Of a stretch of 64,000 nucleotides of DNA, positions 58,593 to 64,000 are shown piece by piece (position 1 is the stretch's first letter; each line of letters opens with the position of its first letter). The stretch comes from Bacillota bacterium (GTDB lineage Bacteria; Bacillota; Bacilli; Paenibacillales; Paenibacillaceae): contig JAEWAQ010000037.1 of NCBI GenBank assembly GCA_023391635.1, positions 1 through 64,000 on the forward strand. The letters run 5' to 3'. The notes under the pieces are model-generated. The model was not told the origin of the DNA, ran no database searches, and saw only the letters and a program-made list of their open reading frames with translations. Position numbers and translations under genes: made by a program.

Positions 58593-59279
58593 TTAAGGTG
58601 TGACCGATTCGGCGATCTTCATCGTCTCCTCGGCCGAAAGCTGCGCGATCAGACCGTATTGGATGCCATCCTTCACCCAATACAATTCGGTGAGCTCGGG
58701 CTGTTCGAAAATGAATCCGTCCGCTCCGCCCACTTTCGTCGGCGTGAACAGCTCGGTCGGAAAGGCGGCCGGAAGACGGCTCGCGGAGAATGTTACCGTC
58801 TTATCTCCCGAAACATACGTGATGTTCACATCTCTGGCGGGTTCATCTTTCATTCCCACCGCGACCATCTCCGATAGCGTGAAACCCTCCGGAGCAGCGT
58901 TCGGCACGAGAAGTTCCGATCCGAAGGAAGCTTTCGCTTCTTCAACGGAGCCCAGCGGAGTCGTGATCAGTTCGGAGATCCCCGAACCGACGGATCCTTC
59001 ATTTGCCGACGGCAAGTTCCCAGGCGCGCTTGCCTCGGGAGCCGGTGCATTCGACTGTTGGAGCATCGGATAAGCGACGACGATCGCGACTGCCGCGACC
59101 AAAGCCGCCGCGCTTGTCAACCATCGTCTCGGTATGAAGAAACGGCGTTCCATTTTTTCCGCTGCCGCTTGCTGCCGAATTTTCCGCTTCATTTCTTCGT
59201 TCAATTCTATTTTGGAAAACAGCGTCTCATCCATCTCTCTTCGAAGATGGCCATTCCATTTATACTTCATATCCGTCAT
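58593..59279 (-). CDS. Anti-sigma factor with DUF4367 domain
   Basis: A 228-residue single-pass membrane protein. A charged cytoplasmic segment (1-52) should hold the ECF sigma factor, a helix (WLTSAAALVAAVAIVVAYPML, about 53-73) anchors it, and the outer part carries a DUF4367-like domain with LYWVKDGIQYGLIA. The ATG at 59279 has AAGGAGG nine bases upstream and overlaps the sigma gene by 20 bp, typical of sigma/anti-sigma pairs. Confidence 0.9.
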   Translation of the reverse strand: MTDMKYKWNGHLRREMDETLFSKIELNEEMKRKIRQQAAAEKMERRFFIPRRWLTSAAALVAAVAIVVAYPMLQQSNAPAPEASAPGNLPSANEGSVGSGISELITTPLGSVEEAKASFGSELLVPNAAPEGFTLSEMVAVGMKDEPARDVNITYVSGDKTVTFSASRLPAAFPTELFTPTKVGGADGFIFEQPELTELYWVKDGIQYGLIAQLSAEETMKIAESVTP

Positions 59280-59823
59280 CTGCCGTTTCCTCCTTCTTCA
59301 TCTCCCGGGCCAACGCTTCGCGTGCCCGGTGCAATCGGTTGCGTACAGTTCCCTCGGGAGACGAAGTCGCCTCCGCGATCTCCCGTGTGCTCATCTCCAA
59401 GTAATAATACAGATATAGCGCTTCCTGGTGAGGCAAGGACAAGCGGAGCAAATACTGCAGCACTTCGCTCTTCCGCAGTCTTTCAAGCGCCTCCTCTTCG
59501 ACGCTGATCGTGCGGCCTCGGTCTATCCGACTCGGGTCGGTCGGCTGCTCAGAGAACATCCGCACGCCCATCTTGTCTCTACAGACGTTGACGGCAATTT
59601 TGGTCAACCAGGTTTGGACGGCGCTGTCCCCCCGGAACGACTTCCAGTTCCGATAAGCGCGCAGAAACACTTCCTGGCTGATATCCTCCGCAAGGTGCCG
59701 ATCGCCAGTATAGAAATAAGCGGTGCGCAAAACGATATCGCCGAAACTTGTCATGAGCTGTTCGAGCGCTTGAGCGGGATCTTGCGAAAAGTTCACGTTG
59801 GTTTCCGAGCCGGCCGGCTTCAC
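59260..59823 (-). CDS. ECF-type RNA polymerase sigma factor
   Basis: A 187-residue extracytoplasmic-function sigma factor. Region 2 reads HLAEDISQEVFLRAYRNWKSFRGDSAVQTWLTKIAVN and region 4 EMSTREIAEATSSPEGTVRNRLHRAREAL. The start is GTG at 59823 with GGAGG ten bases upstream. It is coupled to the anti-sigma gene and has a probable self-recognised promoter at 59846-59874. Confidence 0.94.
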   Translation of the reverse strand: MKPAGSETNVNFSQDPAQALEQLMTSFGDIVLRTAYFYTGDRHLAEDISQEVFLRAYRNWKSFRGDSAVQTWLTKIAVNVCRDKMGVRMFSEQPTDPSRIDRGRTISVEEEALERLRKSEVLQYLLRLSLPHQEALYLYYYLEMSTREIAEATSSPEGTVRNRLHRAREALAREMKKEETADDGYEV

Positions 59824-59845
59824 GGGAACATCACCTCCAACCTAA

Positions 59846-59874
59846 TAGACGGCATATGTGCGAAATCCGCTTCA
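59846..59874 (-). promoter_or_regulatory. Candidate ECF autopromoter
   Basis: On the minus strand TGAAGC (59869-59874), a 17-bp spacer and CGTCTA (59846-59851) fit the bipartite pattern of ECF promoters. The expected start site is about 15-20 bp before the sigma gene's GTG. Confidence 0.55.
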
Positions 59875-59903
59875 CATTTATCTCCCTCCGATTCCCCTGA
59901 AAT

Positions 59904-59975
59904 CGAAGCCGTAGAGTAACTTCGTTACATATCACCCCCGTTCCCCCTGTATCCGAAGCCGTTGAGTAACTCGTT
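59904..59975. repeat. Direct repeat upstream of the ECF gene
   Basis: CGAAGCCGTAGAGTAACT (from 59904) and CGAAGCCGTTGAGTAACT (from 59954) are near-identical and about 50 bp apart, each followed by CGTT within a few bases. They may be a duplicated regulator site. Confidence 0.6.
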
Positions 59976-60153
59976 TCCCCTGACCGTTTCACTAAATCGA
60001 TCTTTTACCGAACGTAGTAAATTAACATTTTCTCGATTGCACTCAACCCAGGGGGAAATTGAAAACGAACCAAAATTAATTTGCCTGCTTCTACTACAGG
60101 AAAAATTGAAGCCTAAGAATAAATTGAACTCGCGTCGTCAGTATTTGAGAAAA

Positions 60154-60195
60154 AAGCACACTCCCGCCGTCCTCGGACGCGCTCGGAGTGTGCTT
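60154..60195 (-). terminator. Terminator of the AraC gene
   Basis: AAGCACACTCC and GGAGTGTGCTT form an 11-bp stem; on the minus strand a T run follows. The arms nearly match those of the terminator at 35687-35728. Confidence 0.85.
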
Positions 60196-60243
60196 CACTC
60201 GCTCAAATGTTATATTCACTTTACCCATTACACTTTGCGCAAT

Positions 60244-61140
60244 TCAATGATCAAAGTTCCACAACTCATTATCCGGCGATTCCCGATACGCGACAGGGGT
60301 CAGCCCGGTATGCCGCTTGAACAGCGCATGAAAATATTGCCGGCTCCCCACGCCCACATAATCATAAATATCCGTTACGGGGATGTCGGTGCTCTTCAGC
60401 AGCATCTTCGCCTTGTCGATCCGGATCGCGGTCAACTCTTCGATCAATGTCCGTCCCGTCGACCGTTTGAAAATCCGCTGCAAATACCCGGGATGCAAAT
60501 TGACCGCTGCCGCCGCGTCGCCGACCTGGATATCGCGATCATAGTTTTGGCGGAGAAAGTCGAGAACGCCGCGAATATACCTTTCCTCCGACTGAACGAT
60601 GCCGCCGTCCGCCTCTTCCCGCAGTCTCGCGATTCGAATCAGCATCTCGGCCAGCAAGATCGTCGCAAACGGGCTTCCTTGCTTGCCCCGGTTATCCAAT
60701 TCCAGCACGAGGCTTTTCAAGGTATGATACACCTCGTCCGCGTCCCGCAGCACCAGATAAGCGGTCGGGGAGGCAAGTAAATCTTGCAAATCCTGCTCCC
60801 CCTGCGCCGCCGAGCCGATGATCGAATTACCGCTGTCCGCGAAAGCCGCGAAGCCGAATTCCAGGTTCAACATGCGACAGGAATGGTCGACCAGCAGCCG
60901 ATGCGGAACGCCATGGCCGACGACGATGAACTCGCCTTTCTTCAGTTCGACAGCCGCCGATTCGACCTCCACCCGGCAATGGCCGTTCATGACATACATA
61001 ATTTCCGACCAATCGTGACGGTGATGCTCGGGCATCCGAAACCCATGCCATTGCTTATAGTAGTAGGCATACACACGAGGCTGCAGTCGGGAACGCGAAT
61101 CCGGCGCCGGATCGTCATTCAACCGAAATAATCCCGTCAT
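60244..61140 (-). CDS. AraC-family regulator with cupin sensor
   Basis: A 298-residue regulator. The N-terminal cupin (about 25-110, MPEHHRHDWSEIMYVMNGHCRVEV) contains the His cluster used for ligand or metal, and the C-terminus two helix-turn-helix motifs (VGDAAAAVNLHPGYLQRIFKRSTG, VTDIYDYVGVGSRQYFHALFKRHTGLTP). The ATG at 61140 follows GGGAGGGGGAG; an in-frame ATG 60 codons upstream gives a low-complexity extension without a site. Its target is unknown; the GH42 gene upstream on the same strand is one candidate. Confidence 0.9.
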   Translation of the reverse strand: MTGLFRLNDDPAPDSRSRLQPRVYAYYYKQWHGFRMPEHHRHDWSEIMYVMNGHCRVEVESAAVELKKGEFIVVGHGVPHRLLVDHSCRMLNLEFGFAAFADSGNSIIGSAAQGEQDLQDLLASPTAYLVLRDADEVYHTLKSLVLELDNRGKQGSPFATILLAEMLIRIARLREEADGGIVQSEERYIRGVLDFLRQNYDRDIQVGDAAAAVNLHPGYLQRIFKRSTGRTLIEELTAIRIDKAKMLLKSTDIPVTDIYDYVGVGSRQYFHALFKRHTGLTPVAYRESPDNELWNFDH

Positions 61141-61323
61141 TCGCTCCCCCTCCCATCCATTCGCCGACGTGACTTCACAAGCTGAATCGATCTTCATCCA
61201 GTTCTCCCTCATCGTAACACGATTTGTTCCGACAGGAAACAGCGGGGCGACTTCGATCGAAAACCGGCGGCATGCCAAAGAGCTGTCAGATGTCTCCGGC
61301 AGCTCATGGTTCTCGCACACGAC

Positions 61324-61650
61324 TTACACTTGCACCGCATATTTCGCCAGCACATTTTCATAAGCGGCTCTCGGGCGTAGGTCAACCAGCTTCTCTACCG
61401 GTTCGCCGTTATGAAACAAGATCACCGTCGGCATCGACATCACGCCGTATTGACTTGCCGTTAACGGCGATTCGTCGCAATCCACCTTCAACACCGCCAA
61501 ATCTTCGCCGTGCTCGTTGGCCAATTCCTCCATGATCGGCAGCAGCGCTTTGCAAGGCGGGCACCAGACCGCGCCGAATTCCACCAATGTCGCGCCCCGC
61601 TCCCGAATCGACGTCCCGAAATTGCCGTCATTGACTGCTTGCACGCTCAT
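61324..61650 (-). CDS. Thioredoxin with WCPPC active site
   Basis: A 108-residue thioredoxin-fold reductant, full length for thioredoxin. The active site at 29-33 is WCPPC instead of WCGPC; the second residue change should raise the redox potential or alter partners. The cis-Pro loop SMPTVILFHNG is intact and there is no signal peptide. AGGAGGG precedes the ATG at 61650, which begins one base after the MerR stop, so the two are co-translated and the MerR protein probably controls thioredoxin output. Confidence 0.93.
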   Translation of the reverse strand: MSVQAVNDGNFGTSIRERGATLVEFGAVWCPPCKALLPIMEELANEHGEDLAVLKVDCDESPLTASQYGVMSMPTVILFHNGEPVEKLVDLRPRAAYENVLAKYAVQV

Positions 61651-61651
61651 A

Positions 61652-62020
61652 TCAATCCCTCCTGGTTTCGGTGCGCTCTTGCAGAATGGAGGCGATCCGG
61701 TCCTGCAGATTTTGCTTGATGCCTGAGAGCAATCGGATCTGATCGTCGATCTCCTGAAGCTTCTGCCTGTAAACCGGCAGCACTTCATCGCAGAACGCTT
61801 CCTTGTTCTTCAGCACGCACTGCAGGAAGCCGGCGATCTCCTCCGTCGAGAGGCCCAGGTTCAAATACAGCCGAATCGTGCGCACCTGCTCTTCCGCCAG
61901 CGCCGAATATTCTCGGTAGCCGTTATCCCGGCGGACCGGCGCCAGCAGGCCCTGCCGTTCGTAGTAGCGCAGCGACCGGATGCTGACACCGGTACGTTCC
62001 GCCAGTTCTCCGATTTTCAT
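61652..62020 (-). CDS. MerR-family regulator
   Basis: A 122-residue regulator. The winged helix reads MKIGELAERTGVSIRSLRYYERQGLL, followed by YREYSALAEEQVRTIRLYLNLGLSTEEIAGFL and a dimerising coiled coil. Two cysteines in the segment LQCVLKNKEAFCDE could sense thiol stress or metal, though they are not in a classical MerR metal loop. ATG at 62020 has GGAGG eight bases upstream; an ATG two codons earlier is possible. It forms an operon with a thioredoxin gene and has a MerR-type promoter just upstream. Confidence 0.92.
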   Translation of the reverse strand: MKIGELAERTGVSIRSLRYYERQGLLAPVRRDNGYREYSALAEEQVRTIRLYLNLGLSTEEIAGFLQCVLKNKEAFCDEVLPVYRQKLQEIDDQIRLLSGIKQNLQDRIASILQERTETRRD

Positions 62021-62055
62021 CCGCATTCCCTCCCTTCTGCCAGCACCCTGGATCT

Positions 62056-62087
62056 ATTGTAAACCATGACGCCGATGTCAGGGTCAA
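62056..62087 (-). promoter_or_regulatory. MerR-type promoter with 20-bp spacer
   Basis: On the minus strand TTGACC (62082-62087) and TACAAT (62056-62061) are separated by 20 bp, longer than the 17-bp optimum, as is typical where a MerR protein must twist DNA. The spacer holds a dyad, CTGAC and GTCAT around ATCGGC. Transcription would start about 30 bp before the MerR gene. Confidence 0.8.
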
Positions 62088-62146
62088 GCGAAACTCTTGC
62101 TATTTCCTATCGTCCATCTCAGGAGTTCAACAGACGCGAAATTCAA

Positions 62147-62189
62147 AGGGTTGCCCCCTCAGCCCCGAAAGACCGAAAGAAGCAACCCT
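62147..62189 (-). terminator. Probable terminator of the GH42 gene
   Basis: AGGGTTGC and GCAACCCT pair across a 27-base loop, with TTTGAATTT following on the minus strand. The remaining gap to the GH42 stop (62190-62322) shows no gene or clear site. Confidence 0.55.
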
Positions 62190-62322
62190 CACTCCATAAA
62201 TCGCCATGACTGACCATCTATTGTCGCTCAACGATTGCCATGCCCGGCATTCCTGCCGCCGCACAATATTCACATCGTCCGATGATTCTGTCACCGCTCC
62301 ATAATCCCCACGACCGATCATC

Positions 62323-64000
62323 CTACCGCCGGACGATCCACAGATCGCGGCCTGCCAATTCCGCCGCTCCCGCCATCTCGCGCCCGCTGAGCAAGTCGAC
62401 GCCGCCCCGCTCACCGAGCTCCACCGTCACCGGATCGGCGTTATGGTTCAGCACGAACAGGAACTCGGCGCCGCCCTTCTCGCGCAAGGTTACTTCCACG
62501 CCTTCCGGCGCCTTTGCGATCATAGACTTCACGCCATGCGAGGCGCAAACTTGCGGCAGCCACTCATTCAGGAATGGCTGCTCGGGGCTCGACGCCAAGT
62601 ACCAGGCTTGTCCTTGGCCGAAGCGGTTGACCGTCAACACCGGCATGCCTGCATAGAAGTCCTCGCCGTACACGGCTGCAACGATCGCGCCTTCGCTATG
62701 GATCAGATCGCACAGCATACCGCAATCGTACGAGCTCCGGCTGAGGCCGAGATTGCCGTCCGCGCCTTCGCCATCGGACAGCACCATTGTGTTCGTCTTG
62801 CCCGGCAGCAATGCGTCGATCTCCTCCGCCCAGATGCCGAGCAGCTTGCGGAGCTTGCCCGGGTAGCCGCCGGTGACGACGCGGTCGTTCTCGTCGACGA
62901 TGCCGCTGAAGAACGTCGTCACCAGCGAGCCGCCTCGGCTCACGAACGCTTCCAGCTTCTCCGCAACGCCCGGCTTGACCATGTACAGCACCGGCGCGAT
63001 TACGATATCATAGCCGTTGAGGTCCGCATCCACGCCGACGACGTCCGCGCCAATATGCGCGCGGTACAGCGCTTCGTAATATTTGTGAACTTCATTCACG
63101 TATTGCAGCGCAATAGACGGGCCGCTGGACATCTCGATCGCCCACCAGTTGTCCCAATCGAACAGTATCGCGACCTTGGCCTGCACCCGACTGTCCAGCA
63201 GCGTATCCCCGATCTTCCCCAGTTCGGCGCCGAGCGCCGCGCATTCGCGGAAGACGCGCGCGTGCTCATGGCCGACATGCTCGATGACCGCGCCGTGGTA
63301 CTTCTCGCAAGCGCCGATCGAACGACGCAACTGGAAGAACATAACGGTATCCGCGCCCCTCGCTACCGCCTGATAACTCCACAGCCGCATGACGCCGGGA
63401 CGTTTCAACGAATTGTACGGCTGCCAGTTCTGCTGACTCGGCGTCTGCTCCATCAGCATGAAGGGCTGTCCCGCTTTCAGTCCGCGCATCAGATCGTGCC
63501 GCATGGCCGTCAAGCTGAACGGAGTATCCGCCGCCGGATAGTTGTCCCAGGAGACGACGTCCAGCTTCTTGGCCCATTTGTGGTAATCCAGTTCCTTGTA
63601 CGTCCCCATCAGATTCGTCGTAATCGGAATATCAGGGGTAATCTTTCTCAGCGCCTCGTATTCCAGCTCGTAGCAAGCAAGCAGGCTGTCCGACTGGAAT
63701 CTGCGGTAGTCAAGCGAGATGCCTTGGAAATTCGTGTTCGTCCGTCCGCCCGCGCCGCGCCATTCTTCGCTGACGCCGCTCGGAGGCACGATGTCGTCCC
63801 AATCGTAGAACGTGTGTCCCCAGAACGCCGTGTTCCACACTTCGTTCACCCGGGCGATCGTGCCGTACCGCTGCTGCAGCCACGCGCGGAACGCCGCCGC
63901 GCAGTTGTCGCAATAGCAATAGCCTCCATACTCGTTGGAGACGTGCCAGATCAGCAGCGCAGGGTGCTTGGCATATCGCTCTGCCAGCTTCCCGGCCATC
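62323..64000 (-). CDS. GH42 beta-galactosidase, N-terminus beyond window
   Basis: The last 559 or so residues of a family 42 enzyme. The acid/base Glu lies in IWHVSNEYGG, followed by the zinc-cluster cysteines of CYCDNC, and the nucleophile Glu in FMLMEQTPSQQNW. After the barrel come the trimerisation domain (about KVAILFDWDNWWAIE to GGSLVTTFFSGIVDE) and a small beta domain ending in DLWIVRR. The frame runs off the right edge, so about 100-130 residues are missing. GH42 enzymes usually act inside the cell on galacto-oligosaccharides or alpha-L-arabinopyranosides. Confidence 0.94.
   Translation of the reverse strand, partial: MAGKLAERYAKHPALLIWHVSNEYGGYCYCDNCAAAFRAWLQQRYGTIARVNEVWNTAFWGHTFYDWDDIVPPSGVSEEWRGAGGRTNTNFQGISLDYRRFQSDSLLACYELEYEALRKITPDIPITTNLMGTYKELDYHKWAKKLDVVSWDNYPAADTPFSLTAMRHDLMRGLKAGQPFMLMEQTPSQQNWQPYNSLKRPGVMRLWSYQAVARGADTVMFFQLRRSIGACEKYHGAVIEHVGHEHARVFRECAALGAELGKIGDTLLDSRVQAKVAILFDWDNWWAIEMSSGPSIALQYVNEVHKYYEALYRAHIGADVVGVDADLNGYDIVIAPVLYMVKPGVAEKLEAFVSRGGSLVTTFFSGIVDENDRVVTGGYPGKLRKLLGIWAEEIDALLPGKTNTMVLSDGEGADGNLGLSRSSYDCGMLCDLIHSEGAIVAAVYGEDFYAGMPVLTVNRFGQGQAWYLASSPEQPFLNEWLPQVCASHGVKSMIAKAPEGVEVTLREKGGAEFLFVLNHNADPVTVELGERGGVDLLSGREMAGAAELAGRDLWIVRR

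Larger units (their letters stand above)
59824..60243. other. 420-bp gap between ECF sigma and AraC genes
   Basis: It holds the ECF promoter (59846-59874), a direct repeat (59904-59975) and the terminator of the AraC gene (60154-60195). I see nothing recognisable in 59976-60150, which is AT-richer than its surroundings and has no gene with a ribosome site. Confidence 0.6.

Noticed and set aside
58305..58877. A 190-codon plus-strand gene
   Set aside because: It runs antisense into the anti-sigma gene and through the palindromic terminator, and has a shadow-like His/Arg/Gly composition.

Overview
The window reads as a chromosomal segment of a GC-rich, low-G+C-phylum (Firmicutes) soil or plant-associated bacterium, most likely Paenibacillus or a close relative. 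The evidence is strong AGGAGG ribosome binding sites with frequent GTG/TTG starts, YesM/YesN-type two-component systems, three CUT1-type sugar importers without their own ATPase, many plant-polysaccharide glycoside hydrolases, a sigma-54 gene and an ECF sigma/DUF4367 anti-sigma pair. No rRNA, tRNA, CRISPR, phage or insertion sequence was seen. Almost everything is on the minus strand; plus-strand genes are GH51, a YbdG-type channel, a PNPOx-like flavoprotein and one GH36.

Region 1 (1-15545) looks like one functional unit: a GH127 beta-L-arabinofuranosidase, a histidine kinase and response regulator, then a long run of lipoprotein binding protein, two permeases, Xaa-Pro peptidase (M24), a DapA-family enzyme resembling pyrroline-4-hydroxy-2-carboxylate deaminase, alpha-ketoglutarate-semialdehyde dehydrogenase, sigma-54 and a secreted zinc metalloprotease cut by the window edge. 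A 71-bp promoter element is shared by the GH127 gene and the importer gene. My reading is a locus for using plant hydroxyproline-rich glycoproteins (extensins): arabinose is removed from hydroxyproline, peptides are cut, and hydroxyproline carbon goes to 2-oxoglutarate. Epimerase and oxidase steps are not in the window.

Region 2 (15590-26740) is a LacI-family regulon marked by repeats of TAAACGTTTA: a 1358-residue secreted DUF5695-like multidomain protein, a second GH127, the LacI regulator and a three-gene sugar importer. Region 3 (26761-32388) holds an ArsR-type regulator divergent from a GH51 alpha-L-arabinofuranosidase, a mechanosensitive channel and a GH4 enzyme. Region 4 (32543-39301) has a MocR regulator divergent from a PNPOx-like gene, a DUF72 protein, a secreted beta-helix protein with an internally duplicated half, and a probable AraC-gene remnant. 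Region 5 (39307-54881) is a second polysaccharide locus: Gfo/Idh oxidoreductase, AraC regulator and GH36-like enzyme, then kinase, response regulator, importer, sugar isomerase and a clan GH-A hydrolase, with a divergent GH36.

Region 6 (54974-64000) contains malic enzyme, a run of decayed genes (alanine dehydrogenase, M14 peptidase, an orphan 3' fragment), an ECF sigma/anti-sigma pair, an AraC regulator, a MerR-thioredoxin pair and the 3' part of a GH42 beta-galactosidase. Sequence-level similarity statements come from recognition of motifs, not from database searches.
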